A DNA stretch of 64,000 nt from an uncultured Roseobacter sp. (GTDB lineage Bacteria > Pseudomonadota > Alphaproteobacteria > Rhodobacterales > Rhodobacteraceae): the NCBI RefSeq assembly GCF_947493125.1, contig NZ_CANLQB010000002.1, forward strand, positions 1 through 64,000. Direction: 5' to 3'. The translations under genes were made by a program, and so were the position numbers. Numbering within the stretch: the stretch's first letter is position 1; each line of letters begins with the position of its first letter. Of this stretch, positions 8,267 to 16,954 are shown one piece after another. Under the pieces are notes generated by a model. That model was not told the DNA's origin, made no database searches, and saw only the letters and a list, made by a program, of their open reading frames with translations.

Positions 8267-9448
8267 TCAGGCCAGAAAGGACCGTGCAAAAGGTACCAGG
8301 GGACAAGTGTCCCGGGCTGGACTGAAGACCGCGGTATCCAAATGGCGCAACAGTTTTGCACGCCTGTCAGACGGGCCATCGCGCTCCAGCATTGCAATTG
8401 CTGAACGTCTGACCTCCTGAATCTGTCCGCGCCGCGCAGCGCGCCGCAGCTGCCGCGCAAGCGGATCGAGGGGGCCAAACCGCTGCAGAGCCTTCAGCCC
8501 GTGCCATTGGCGCCCGCTGCACCCGTAAATCGTACCGAGAAGGCCGACGACAGAGGCGAGCACTGCCAGGCCCCACCCGGGCAGCCGCGCGGGATTAGGG
8601 GTCGCGTCCGGCGTGGCGGCAAGCGCATCCGGCACGACGTCGCCATAAGCCACGCGCTGCGCGCTGATCGTCACGCTGCGCACAACCCGGTTTGCAGTGT
8701 CGAAATAGTCAAAACTCAACGGCTCGACGATGGTGGAGGTGTCGTTGCTGGGCCGGATCGTCCAGCGCCAGAACGCGAAGGACTGCGGCCCGTTCGGCGA
8801 CAGCTCGACGAAACGCTTCTCAGGGTGGGGAAAGATCATCGCCGAGGGCGATGTCAGCTCCGGCATCGGGGGCAGCATCTCGGGCGTGACCCCCAGCGCC
8901 TCGATCCGCACCACACGCAGCACCCCCTCGCCCGGTTTCAACTGATCCGGCGAATTTGACCACTGATCGGAAATCTTCAGGTCGCGCACCGGGAACCACC
9001 ACGTGCCCGCATCAGGTGCCGGTGCCACTTCGAGCGTGACCGGTTCGGACAGAACCGCATGCTCGAACCAGTCATCCTTCTCATCGGTCAGGGTCAGCTG
9101 ATGCGCAAATGCGCCAATGGTCAGTGAGCCGGCGCGGTCCGGGTAAACCGCCATACGGCGCCGGAATGTCTTGACCTTCTCGCCGTTCAGCCGCTCCTCG
9201 CGCCAGTCGTCATTGCCAAGCTGCGTCCAGTTGAACCCCTCCAGATCCGGCTGCGTCAGTTTCTCACGCGTGATGTGGCGCCGATAGATGCCACGGATGG
9301 TGATCAACACCATCTCCCGCACCAACGGTGGATGTGCCATCTCCTCCACCTCGATCCATAATTCGAGATCCGAGGGCGAGACCGTCCTCGACTGTGCGAG
9401 AAGCCCGGTTGGCAGCAACAGGCAGAGGAGACACAGCAGCGCCCTCAT
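8267..9448 (-). CDS. BatD-like membrane protein, last gene of the MoxR operon
   Basis: A 393-residue protein with a signal peptide (residues about 1-18), a large periplasmic part (about 20-285), one membrane helix (about 289-308) and a cytosolic tail of about 80 residues. This is the layout of BatD/oxygen-tolerance proteins. Its start overlaps the TPR gene by four bases. In mxa and Bat operons such proteins act with MoxR ATPase and VWA proteins, probably in folding or metal loading of a periplasmic enzyme. The link to a methanol-type dehydrogenase is inferred from the locus. Confidence 0.75.
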   Translation of the reverse strand: MRALLCLLCLLLPTGLLAQSRTVSPSDLELWIEVEEMAHPPLVREMVLITIRGIYRRHITREKLTQPDLEGFNWTQLGNDDWREERLNGEKVKTFRRRMAVYPDRAGSLTIGAFAHQLTLTDEKDDWFEHAVLSEPVTLEVAPAPDAGTWWFPVRDLKISDQWSNSPDQLKPGEGVLRVVRIEALGVTPEMLPPMPELTSPSAMIFPHPEKRFVELSPNGPQSFAFWRWTIRPSNDTSTIVEPLSFDYFDTANRVVRSVTISAQRVAYGDVVPDALAATPDATPNPARLPGWGLAVLASVVGLLGTIYGCSGRQWHGLKALQRFGPLDPLARQLRRAARRGQIQEVRRSAIAMLERDGPSDRRAKLLRHLDTAVFSPARDTCPLVPFARSFLA

Positions 9449-10119
9449 CGCGGATCGTCCGGCGGTGGGGGGGCCACGCCGGCCTTCACCCGCCGCTTGT
9501 GCTCCTGCGCAATCCGCGCCGCCATGTACTCGCCGGGCACATCCGCAAGCTGCTCAAGCCAGCGTGCATCGGCAACCATGAACTTGTCATCAAAAACCCG
9601 CCGCACCCCCAACCGCCCCCGGCTCTGCAACTCGGCCAGCCCCAGCATCGTGTTGGTGTTGGTGACCTCGTCCCCGGTGCCAGCCGCGCGGCCATCACCA
9701 CGCGCGACAAAGCTGTCCTTGCTCGGACCGTCCTTACGCTCCGGAAAGAGCCCGAGCGCCTCGGGATCTATACCCAAGCCCGCATAGTAAGCCGCCACCA
9801 CGTCGAAATTCGCCTGCGCATCGGGGTGTCCACGCGCCCGCGCCAGATCGAACGCCTCAAGGGCGGCGGCATGCCGGCCCCGATGCGCTTCGGCATTGCC
9901 AAGGTTGAACGGGTCGCGGGCCTCGGCAAACCGCGCCGCTGCCGCATCATAGCGCCCCGCCCGGTAGAGCGCCGCCCCCTGCCAGTCTGCCGAGGCAAAG
10001 AAAGGGACCGCAAATTGCGGCAACCCCCCGGCCATCAAAACCCGGCCGAACGGCGCCGGACCTCCCAGCAGGACGGCGACGCCCAGCGCCAGGGCCGATA
10101 TCGCGGCCAAGACCCTCAT
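9445..10119 (-). CDS. TPR-type periplasmic/membrane protein of the MoxR operon (MxaK/BatB-C type)
   Basis: A 224-residue protein. ATG 10119 overlaps the stop of the upstream VWA gene as ATGA, which decides the start; a further upstream start would lie inside that gene. Residues about 3-22 form a membrane anchor or signal peptide. Residues about 45-110 contain two TPR-like units (AALYRAGRYDAAAARFAEA and a GNAEAHRGRHAAALEAF-type second unit). The C-terminal part is charged and ends in a proline-rich tail. In the mxaRSACKL set this is the position of mxaK/mxaL. Confidence 0.75.
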   Translation of the reverse strand: MRVLAAISALALGVAVLLGGPAPFGRVLMAGGLPQFAVPFFASADWQGAALYRAGRYDAAAARFAEARDPFNLGNAEAHRGRHAAALEAFDLARARGHPDAQANFDVVAAYYAGLGIDPEALGLFPERKDGPSKDSFVARGDGRAAGTGDEVTNTNTMLGLAELQSRGRLGVRRVFDDKFMVADARWLEQLADVPGEYMAARIAQEHKRRVKAGVAPPPPDDPR

Positions 10120-11015
10120 GCCACCTCTTTCCGGAATAGAAACAGCATTGGGACGAGTGCCAAAAGCAGGAGATATCGCCCCACGTCCTGCCAGAAGAGC
10201 AGCGGATAGTCCTGCTGCTCCAACTGCGTTCGTGCTGCCGATGAAAGCCAAGTCGCCAGATCCTCGGTTTGATCAAGGGTGAAGACCCGGCCCTGCCCCG
10301 CCGCCGCGTGGGTCTCGAAACCGGCCGACACCCCGTCCAGCGCGACCAGCGACAGGCGCGCGCCCCGAGCCGCGATCGCCCAAGCCATCTGCAGGGAGGG
10401 CGAGGCCAGCCCGGCGCCGTCAGTCAAAAGGATCACATCCCCCGCCAAAACCTCCGCATCGTCCAGCATCTCCACCGCCCTCTGCAACCCGCGTTCGGGC
10501 CGCGATCCGGGGTCGGGCACCGTTTCCGGACCGATCAGCGACAGCGTCTGCCCCAACTGCAGATGATCGAGCGTCACATCGCTGGCCACATAGGCATCGC
10601 CCGCAAAAACAATCAGCCCGCCGGGACGCGTGCCAAGCGCGGCAAGGCCGAACCGGCCCATCGTCAGCATCTGCGGCCAACGCGTATGCTCGGTCACACT
10701 GGGCGAGGCATCAATCACAAAAATCACGGCGTCGAGATTGCGAAAGGACAGCGTATCGCGCCGCTCGACCGCAGGGCCAGCCAGGCCAATCACCACCAGT
10801 CCAAGTGCTGCCAGCAGTGCCAGCAACGGCGCGCCGCTGGCACTTTTGTCCACCCGCCCCAGCGCCACCATGGCGCGGAGCAGCGCCGGATCGGACGCCC
10901 TTTGCCAATCGCCCAGCCCGCCGCGCCGCCGGTAGAGCCACCAGCCCGCCACACCGAGCACCGGCAAGGCCAGCAACCACAACGGCCGCAGCAGGGTCAA
11001 CTCCAGCCCGTTCAT
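10116..11015 (-). CDS. VWA-domain membrane protein (MxaL/BatB type)
   Basis: A 299-residue protein starting at ATG 11015, overlapping the previous gene by four bases. Two N-terminal membrane helices (about 8-27 and 55-78) precede a von Willebrand A domain (about 90-250) whose metal-dependent adhesion site begins DASPS. A third helix lies close to the C-terminus (about 275-292). VWA proteins of MoxR operons are thought to bind the substrate of the MoxR chaperone; in mxa clusters this helps mature methanol dehydrogenase, probably in metal insertion. This is the second of two adjacent VWA genes. Confidence 0.82.
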   Translation of the reverse strand: MNGLELTLLRPLWLLALPVLGVAGWWLYRRRGGLGDWQRASDPALLRAMVALGRVDKSASGAPLLALLAALGLVVIGLAGPAVERRDTLSFRNLDAVIFVIDASPSVTEHTRWPQMLTMGRFGLAALGTRPGGLIVFAGDAYVASDVTLDHLQLGQTLSLIGPETVPDPGSRPERGLQRAVEMLDDAEVLAGDVILLTDGAGLASPSLQMAWAIAARGARLSLVALDGVSAGFETHAAAGQGRVFTLDQTEDLATWLSSAARTQLEQQDYPLLFWQDVGRYLLLLALVPMLFLFRKEVA

Positions 11016-11974
11016 GACAACTCTCTCCAGCCCAACCACAGCCCCAGGCATACGGCGAGACCTGCGGGCCACATCCAGTAGTCGCGGAAGACCTCAGCCG
11101 CCAGCCCGTCGCCATCGGTCGCCTCCAGCCGGTCCAGCGCCTCCGCCACAACGGCCAGATCATCCGTTGTCCTGACCCGAAAGCTCTCGCCGCCTGAAAT
11201 GTCCGAAATCGCCCGCAAGGTCGCGGCATCGACCACTCCGCGCTCGCCCTCCGCGGCGGTGCTCAGATCCTTCGGTCCCAAAGCAATCGTATGCACGCGA
11301 ATGTCCATGCTGGCGGCAAGTTCCGCGACCCCGCGCGGGTTGGTGGCGCCGGCGTTGTTCACCCCGTCCGACAGCAGGATGACCACCCGACTTGCCGCGT
11401 CGCTATCGGCCATGCGCTTGATGGCAAGGCCCAACCCGTCCGAGATATTGGTCGCCCGCCCCGATATGCCAATGACAGCCTCGTCGATGCGCTTGGCGAT
11501 GGCCTCCACGTCGAAGGTGAAGGGTGCCGCGTAATAGGCTTCGGAGCCAAAGACGATCAGCGCCACACGATCCCCGCCGCGGCGCCGTGCGAAATCGGCC
11601 CCTACGGCGGTGACCGCCTCCAGCCGGGTGATCTGGCGATCATTGAGATAGAAGTCATCGCGGACCATCGAGCCGGAGAGGTCCAACACGATCGCCAAAT
11701 CACGCCCGGTGACCTTCAGCGCCGAAACAGGTGCCAGATCGCGCGGACCCGCCGCTGCCAGCAGGAGCAGCGCCCAAACCCCACACAGCACAGACCGCCG
11801 CATCCGCAGGTCGGTTGGCCCTGCGCGCCGCTCTTCCGCTGCGATCATGGCACCACCGATCCGGTCCGGCACCATGATCGCCCCACCAACCATCTGCTCG
11901 GCGCCAAGCAGCCGCATCGCGAGCAGGGGCAGCGGCAAAAGCAGCAGGATCCAGGGATCGGCCAGCTCAAGCAT
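11012..11974 (-). CDS. VWA-domain membrane protein (MxaC/BatA type)
   Basis: A 320-residue protein starting at ATG 11974, eight bases inside the end of the DUF4381 gene. Membrane helices at about 7-22 and 57-76, then a VWA domain with a perfect MIDAS motif DLSGS (about residue 96) and the later LLSDGVNN segment, then a C-terminal helix (about 295-315). The family partner is the MoxR ATPase, and in mxa operons the complex is needed for active methanol dehydrogenase. The paired VWA genes and four-base overlaps show tight co-expression. Confidence 0.85.
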   Translation of the reverse strand: MLELADPWILLLLPLPLLAMRLLGAEQMVGGAIMVPDRIGGAMIAAEERRAGPTDLRMRRSVLCGVWALLLLAAAGPRDLAPVSALKVTGRDLAIVLDLSGSMVRDDFYLNDRQITRLEAVTAVGADFARRRGGDRVALIVFGSEAYYAAPFTFDVEAIAKRIDEAVIGISGRATNISDGLGLAIKRMADSDAASRVVILLSDGVNNAGATNPRGVAELAASMDIRVHTIALGPKDLSTAAEGERGVVDAATLRAISDISGGESFRVRTTDDLAVVAEALDRLEATDGDGLAAEVFRDYWMWPAGLAVCLGLWLGWRELS

Positions 11975-12329
11975 GCGCGCGGACCTCCGCTTCCAGCGTG
12001 GCCAGATCGACCCCACCGCCAGGCGCATAAATCGCCCCGCGGATCGCGGCATAGCGTTCCGGCGCCGCCTCCCGCAGAACATGCAACAGTGCCACTCGGC
12101 GCTCGGCCTCCGGCAAGTCCTGCACCGCAACCAAAGGGTCAGCAGGCGCCGGTTTGCGCACTCTTAGGCTCAATAAACGGATCAGCCCGGCAAAGAAAAG
12201 CGCGCCGAGGCAGCCCAGCCCGATCACCGCAGCGACGTCCGCCGCGATCCCCCCGGCTGCCTCTGCGGGCAGGTGGATGTCGCGCAGGCTCGCAAGCATC
12301 GCCTCCTCGCTGAGCGCACGGTCGGTCAC
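11967..12329 (-). CDS. DUF4381-type small membrane protein
   Basis: A 120-residue protein with one membrane helix (about 29-50), followed by a basic stretch and a cytosolic helical region. This is the usual layout of DUF4381 proteins found between DUF58 and VWA genes in MoxR operons. Its start overlaps the DUF58 stop by four bases. Function is not known beyond membership of the MoxR-VWA complex genes. Confidence 0.75.
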   Translation of the reverse strand: MTDRALSEEAMLASLRDIHLPAEAAGGIAADVAAVIGLGCLGALFFAGLIRLLSLRVRKPAPADPLVAVQDLPEAERRVALLHVLREAAPERYAAIRGAIYAPGGGVDLATLEAEVRAHA

Positions 12330-13231
12330 GCCGCGTGCTCCGCCGGAGCGCCCGCAACGATGCGACGGGCCGTGTCCTCGACGCTCTCGCCGGCATCCAG
12401 CACAAGCGTGGCGCGACCGACGATAGGACGCATGTGCGTCTCCGCCTCAGACGCGACACCGCCCAGGCGCAACCGCAATCGCCGCCCATCCGCCAGGCGG
12501 ATTGGATAGCGGCCCTGCGGCATGCGCCCGATCTGCGCGTCCGTGACCAGCAAGAGCCGCGGCCTGCGGCGCCGCGCCAGCGCATCCAGCCGGTCGTCAA
12601 AAGCAGGCCCCGGCGTATCGAATCCCGAAGCGATGACCAGCTCCGATCCCGACGGCACCAGCCGGTCCGCCCGCGACAGCGCCTGATCGAGGGGCGGGTC
12701 TCCACCCCGGCCCGCTGCCATTTCCGCAAGTGCTCCCTGATGCGCCTCGACCAGGCCGCCGATGACGTCAAGCATGCCTCGCGTCCGTCCCCGGGCGGGC
12801 ACGATGAGCGGCTGCGCCGCAGTAAGCGCGAGCAAACCGACACGCCCGCCGCTTTCCACCACGCTCCAGCCAATGAGGCTCAACGCTTCGGCGACACAGA
12901 CCGAGCGGAAGGCCCGCCGCAGGCCCCAGAACATTGCTGGGCGAAAATCGGCGATCAGCAGGCTCACACGGTCGCGCTCCTCCTGGAACTGTCGCACGTG
13001 CAACCGCCCCGTCCGCGCTGTGGTGCCCCGATCCAGATGCCGTAGATCATCACCGACCACATATTCGCGCATGTCGGCGACCTCGAGCCCATGCCCCTTG
13101 CGTCGGGTCGCGAAACCACCTGGCAGCGCGGCCAGCACGGGCGCACTCTGGGCGGCCAGCGCCACACGGCGCAATGCAATCAGATGGTCGGAACGGAGCG
13201 AAACGCCCGGGACGTCGAGCACCGCGCTCAT
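12326..13231 (-). CDS. DUF58-domain protein (MxaS type)
   Basis: A 301-residue cytosolic protein. The DUF58 signature lies at about residues 57-85 (EYVVGDDLRHLDRGTTARTG followed by RQFQEERD). The remainder has a VWA-like alpha/beta fold with a DxRPA-type segment. It is translationally coupled to the MoxR gene (four-base overlap). MoxR and DUF58 partners are nearly always adjacent; in the mxa cluster this gene is mxaS, needed for active methanol dehydrogenase. Confidence 0.87.
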   Translation of the reverse strand: MSAVLDVPGVSLRSDHLIALRRVALAAQSAPVLAALPGGFATRRKGHGLEVADMREYVVGDDLRHLDRGTTARTGRLHVRQFQEERDRVSLLIADFRPAMFWGLRRAFRSVCVAEALSLIGWSVVESGGRVGLLALTAAQPLIVPARGRTRGMLDVIGGLVEAHQGALAEMAAGRGGDPPLDQALSRADRLVPSGSELVIASGFDTPGPAFDDRLDALARRRRPRLLLVTDAQIGRMPQGRYPIRLADGRRLRLRLGGVASEAETHMRPIVGRATLVLDAGESVEDTARRIVAGAPAEHAA

Positions 13232-14184
13232 AAGGGCGGGGTGGCGGCCAGGATATCCGCCACGACGTCGCGTGGCCTGCGCCCGTCGGCGACAGCGCGC
13301 CAGCTCAAAACCATCCGATGCGCCAGCGCATCTCCGGCCAGAGCCGTCACGTCCTCCGGCATCGCATAGGTGCGCCCCTGCAAGTAGGCGCGCGCGCGCG
13401 CTGCAGCGGCCAGGGCGAGCGAGCCGCGCGGCGAGACCGCATGTTCGATATCCTCCGACAGCGGCCCCTCTCGGGTCGTATGCACCAACCTCACGATGAA
13501 GTCCCGCAGCTCGGGCGCCAGATGTATGGCGCGAACCGCCCCGCGCGCGTCGGACAGCGCGTCCAGCGTGAGAGCCTGCGCCTGCGGCGCACCACCTTGC
13601 GTTTCCGCTTCGACCAGATCGAGGATGCGCCGCTCCGTTTCCAGCCCCGGCAACTCCAGAACCACATGCATCAGGAAGCGGTCGAGCTGCGCCTCGGGCA
13701 GCGGGAAGGTCCCGTCATGTTCAATCGGGTTTTGCGTCGCCACCACGAGAAAGGGGTCAGGCAGCGGATGCGTCTCGTTCCCGGCCGTGACCTGATGCTC
13801 GGCCATGGCTTCCAGCAGCGCTGACTGCACCTTGGGCGGCGCGCGATTGATCTCATCGACCAGCACCAGGTTGTTGAAAACCGGGCCGGGCACGAACTCG
13901 AAAGTCCCCTCCTGAGGCTTGTAGACAGGCGTGCCAGTGAGATCTGAAGGCATCAGGTCAGGCGTGCACTGAATGCGAGCAAAGCTGCCCTCCACCGCGT
14001 CCGACAGCCATTTGACCGCGCGCGTCTTGGCGAGCCCGGGCGGTCCTTCCACAAGCAGATGCCCGCCGGCGAGCAAGGCCACCAACAGCCGCTCGATCAG
14101 AACCTCATGGCCCACCAGGCCATGCGCCAGCGCCGATGACAGCGCCGAGACGCCATGATCCGAAGGCTCGGGCCTTGTATCCAT
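13228..14184 (-). CDS. MoxR-family AAA+ ATPase (MxaR type)
   Basis: A 318-residue protein starting at ATG 14184 with GGGAGGAG upstream; a start seven codons earlier lacks this site. Walker A GPPGLAKT at about residue 49, Walker B LVLVDEINRAP at about 110, sensor ATQNPIEHDGTFPLPEAQLDRF at about 150-172 (given as positions of a longer conserved block), and an AAA lid domain at the C-terminus. MoxR ATPases act as chaperones with VWA proteins. This is the first gene of a seven-gene operon extending to 8267, and its name comes from methanol oxidation, which fits the locus. Confidence 0.92.
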   Translation of the reverse strand: MDTRPEPSDHGVSALSSALAHGLVGHEVLIERLLVALLAGGHLLVEGPPGLAKTRAVKWLSDAVEGSFARIQCTPDLMPSDLTGTPVYKPQEGTFEFVPGPVFNNLVLVDEINRAPPKVQSALLEAMAEHQVTAGNETHPLPDPFLVVATQNPIEHDGTFPLPEAQLDRFLMHVVLELPGLETERRILDLVEAETQGGAPQAQALTLDALSDARGAVRAIHLAPELRDFIVRLVHTTREGPLSEDIEHAVSPRGSLALAAAARARAYLQGRTYAMPEDVTALAGDALAHRMVLSWRAVADGRRPRDVVADILAATPPL

Positions 14185-14276
14185 CTCTCCTCCCGGCCGC
14201 CTCATCGGGCGGCCCTACCGAGATCACGGTACCCCTGCGGGTCCCTCGCGCAAATACACCCGAAAGTATGAGACCC

Positions 14277-15194
14277 TCAGACCGGGGCGCGTTGACACCG
14301 CGGCGCGATCAGCGCGGCAAAGCGCGTATCCGCCATGGTCTCGGCCGCCTGTGCCGCCAGCGTATCATAGGCGGTATCCACATAGTCGATGAACCCAGGC
14401 TCCGTTGTCTGATCGACCGGCGCCTCAGCCACCGCGTGCATCATGAACACATCAAAGGCACACAGGCCCCTCGGATTGGACTGCAACAGCGCCCGCATGA
14501 AACCGCGCGATTCCCAGGGCATCCGCTCCAGGTTCAACGGTGTCTCCTGCAGCTTCGACTGAAACGCCGCGGCCCGGTCGAATATCAGGATGTCCATGCC
14601 AAAAGTGAAAGACTGGAACAGCTCCTCTACGAGAATGGATGTATAAAACGACTGCTCCAAAGCGCCCACCGTGCCGCGGCGTGGCTGCTTGACCATGATA
14701 TGTGTGCCCAGCCCCCGCCGGCCAAAGAATGTCTGGGCCATCGCGGGCGAGGTCGCAGCAAAGTATCGGCGGCTCGGCAGCCCCAGCTGATAGACCGCGT
14801 TCATCCAGCTCAGATCATCCGACAACGCCTGATTGGGCGGATGTCCGGAGTAGAGCCGCAACACCACAGTGCGCCCCGATCCGCAGTTTTCGGCGCCAGC
14901 GCCCGCATAGCGCATAGGCAGCGGCTTGCCGAAGACATGGCGCGCCAGTGCGCGAAAGGCATTGATCACCTCCAGCGAGTTGGGATGCGGGCGTTCACCC
15001 ACAAGACACAGGCTGGCGCCCGCAAGGTCGCGGCCATTGATATGCACAGGGATCGACAGATCCCGCCCGACCATCGTCGTTCGCAGCTGATAGTTCCAAC
15101 CCTGCCGCGCGAGATCCACGTAGGCAGCTCTGTCGGCGACCGCATGAGTGGCTGACAAGAGCAGCAGACACAGACACATCACAGCTTGGCGCAT
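14277..15194 (-). CDS. Secreted protein of unknown function
   Basis: A 305-residue protein with a signal peptide (residues about 1-20, cleavage near AVA-DR). The mature part contains four cysteines (in SLCLVG, ENCGSG, GLCAFD and PRCQRA), two conserved-looking WN/WM segments and a region rich in aromatic residues (about 150-215). I do not recognise a domain. It lies between the MoxR operon (93 bases downstream) and soxZ (75 bases upstream), all on the same strand, so it is probably exported to act with the periplasmic alcohol-oxidation machinery. Start ATG 15194 has GGAGGATTTG upstream. Confidence 0.75.
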   Translation of the reverse strand: MRQAVMCLCLLLLSATHAVADRAAYVDLARQGWNYQLRTTMVGRDLSIPVHINGRDLAGASLCLVGERPHPNSLEVINAFRALARHVFGKPLPMRYAGAGAENCGSGRTVVLRLYSGHPPNQALSDDLSWMNAVYQLGLPSRRYFAATSPAMAQTFFGRRGLGTHIMVKQPRRGTVGALEQSFYTSILVEELFQSFTFGMDILIFDRAAAFQSKLQETPLNLERMPWESRGFMRALLQSNPRGLCAFDVFMMHAVAEAPVDQTTEPGFIDYVDTAYDTLAAQAAETMADTRFAALIAPRCQRAPV

Positions 15195-15269
15195 GGGGCA
15201 AATCCTCCGGTGGTCCGGAACCTAGGTCGCGTGCCCCAAGCCGTCCACGGATTTATGATGCACCTATTC

Positions 15270-15599
15270 TTACGTGACCGTGATCGCACGGCTATCGGCA
15301 TAGACCGCACCATCGTCGTCATACCAGGTGAAGGTGAACGCCCCGCTCTGCATCACCCGCGCACGGAACTCAAAGAACGGATTGGTCGCGACACCGGGGT
15401 GCATCTCGACATCAACGACCGTCTCGCCTTCGAAACCGCAGACAAAGCGGTGAATGATCGAGCGCGGGATCACCGCTCCCGTATCGTCTCGCCGCAGGCC
15501 ACTCTCCATGCGGTGGGTGATCAGCGTCTTTATTGTGATCACCTCGCCCGCCTTCGCAGTCTCCGGCAGCTTCACCCGTGATTTCACCCCGCTCGCCAT
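15270..15599 (-). CDS. soxZ: SoxZ sulfur-carrier partner protein
   Basis: A 109-residue protein without a signal peptide, as is usual for SoxZ, which is exported with SoxY. The start is ATG 15599, five bases after the soxY stop. The sequence shows the SoxZ beta-sandwich pattern, including ITIKTLITHRMESGLRRD and NPFFEF, and ends in an ITVT strand. SoxYZ normally carries the thiosulfate-derived sulfur during oxidation, but no other sox genes (soxA, X, B, C, D) are in this window. Here the pair sits in a quinoprotein locus that also encodes a fused SoxYZ-like protein. Confidence 0.92.
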   Translation of the reverse strand: MASGVKSRVKLPETAKAGEVITIKTLITHRMESGLRRDDTGAVIPRSIIHRFVCGFEGETVVDVEMHPGVATNPFFEFRARVMQSGAFTFTWYDDDGAVYADSRAITVT

Positions 15600-15604
15600 C
15601 GCGC

Positions 15605-16030
15605 TTATGCCCCACAGCCGCCGACGACCACGTCGACCCGTTGGCTTACCTGCCGCACTGAGCCATCCGGCATCCGTGCCAGTGCCAGCACCTCCTGCGT
15701 CCGGGCCAATCGGACGCGCGTCGCCAGTTGCTGCTCCGCTGCCTTGGGGCCAAACCGCGCAAGTGCAATGGGAGGCACGGGGTTCTCCGGAGCCACGATC
15801 ATCAGCGCCTCCGCCCCCTCGGCCGCCACCCGGATCGGCACTCGAAAGCCATCCTCGGCCACGACTTCCACCGTCAGGATCACGCCACCGGGCGTCACCC
15901 GAGCGCCCTTGGCAAAGGCCGCAATCGCCTGTTCGGCTGTGATTTCGTCGGCCCAGAGATCGCCTGGAAAGCCTAGCGCCAAAAGCGTGGCCGATCCAGA
16001 CGCCAGTAATCTGCGCCGCGTCAGTTCCAA
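15605..16030 (-). CDS. soxY: SoxY sulfur-carrier protein
   Basis: A 141-residue protein. I see no ATG in the right place; the start is best placed at TTG 16030, because GGGAGGAGG lies seven bases upstream and a twin-arginine signal (TRRRLLASGSATLLALG) follows at once. The C-terminus is VVVGGCGA; the cysteine of this GGCG motif is the SoxY attachment site for sulfur intermediates. Directly upstream of soxZ. The only departures from the family are the terminal Ala in place of Gly and the TTG start. Exported as a complex with SoxZ by the Tat system. Confidence 0.92.
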   Translation of the reverse strand: MELTRRRLLASGSATLLALGFPGDLWADEITAEQAIAAFAKGARVTPGGVILTVEVVAEDGFRVPIRVAAEGAEALMIVAPENPVPPIALARFGPKAAEQQLATRVRLARTQEVLALARMPDGSVRQVSQRVDVVVGGCGA

Positions 16031-16202
16031 GGTGAGTCCTCCTCCCGGACCTCTCCAGGCTATGCGATCGCGCCACCGGCCCACAGTTACAACTTCGTGA
16101 GGTGCCAGGTGCGGTTGCGACCAAAGGCGCAGTCGCTGCGCTTGTGGCGCCACGGCTTTCCGGGCAATCTGCGCCCATGGCCGGGCCGAGTGGGGAGGAC
16201 GC

Positions 16203-16238
16203 GTGACCAGACCATCTTCAGCGCGGCCGCAGCCATGA
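16203..16238 (+). other. Possible 11-codon leader overlapping the ABC ATPase start
   Basis: A GTG codon at 16203, four bases after GGAGG, opens 11 codons ending in a TGA that overlaps the ATG of the ABC ATPase gene (ATGA at 16235-16238). The ATPase itself has no visible ribosome site of its own, so coupled translation from this leader is plausible. The alternative is that the ATPase starts elsewhere in its frame. Confidence 0.4.
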
Positions 16239-16954
16239 CCGAGGGGCTGAGCGTCCAAGGCTTGAGTTTTCACTATGGGCCGAAGACCGCGCTCGATGCT
16301 GTGTCGCTCGACGTGGCCCCTGGACGATTCTGCGCTTTGCTGGGTCCCAACGGTGCGGGCAAATCGACGCTGGTGTCCTTGCTCACGCGGCTGCTTGTGG
16401 CTCCTGAAGGCGAGATCAGCATCGCGGGGCACGACCTGCGCACCGCCCCGCGCAAGGCGCTCGCCGCGCTGGGAGTGGTCTTCCAGCAGCCGACGCTCGA
16501 TCTGAACCTGACCGTGCGCCAAAACCTGGGCTACTTCGCGGCCCTGCACGGGCTGCCACGCAGCGAGGTGCCGGGCCGGATCGACGCTGCGCTCGACCGG
16601 CTCGACATGCGCGCGCGGGCAGATGAAAAGGCGCGCGCGCTGAACGGCGGGCACCGTCGCAGGATGGAACTCGCCCGCGCGCTGCTGCATGACCCTAAGG
16701 TGCTGCTGCTTGACGAACCTACGGTGGGGCTCGACGCCGCAGCCCGTGCGGCGATCACCGCGCATGTGCATGACCTCGCCGAGCAGGGTCTCTGCGTGCT
16801 GTGGACCACACATCTGACCGACGAGGTGCGCGACAGCGACGCGCTTCTCGTCCTGCACCGCGGGCAAATCTTGCACAGCGGCGTCACCGGCGAGATCCGC
16901 GGCGGTACCCCGCTTTCCGACTGGTTTCTCGCCCAAACCGGAGCCACAGCGTGA
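16235..16954 (+). CDS. ABC transporter ATPase of the PQQ-dependent alcohol dehydrogenase system (PedA type)
   Basis: A 239-residue ATPase: Walker A GPNGAGKST (about 36-44), Q-loop FQQPTLD, a signature region LNGGHRRRMELARALL in which the usual LSGG reads LNGG, Walker B VLLLDEP and a switch His in TTHLTDE. It is followed with a GTGA overlap by its permease. ATPase-permease pairs of this type recur in PQQ alcohol dehydrogenase clusters (PedA/PedC in Pseudomonas putida), with a proposed export role. The ATG at 16235 gives the expected N-terminus; see the leader entry for the start question. Confidence 0.87.
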   Translation: MTEGLSVQGLSFHYGPKTALDAVSLDVAPGRFCALLGPNGAGKSTLVSLLTRLLVAPEGEISIAGHDLRTAPRKALAALGVVFQQPTLDLNLTVRQNLGYFAALHGLPRSEVPGRIDAALDRLDMRARADEKARALNGGHRRRMELARALLHDPKVLLLDEPTVGLDAAARAAITAHVHDLAEQGLCVLWTTHLTDEVRDSDALLVLHRGQILHSGVTGEIRGGTPLSDWFLAQTGATA

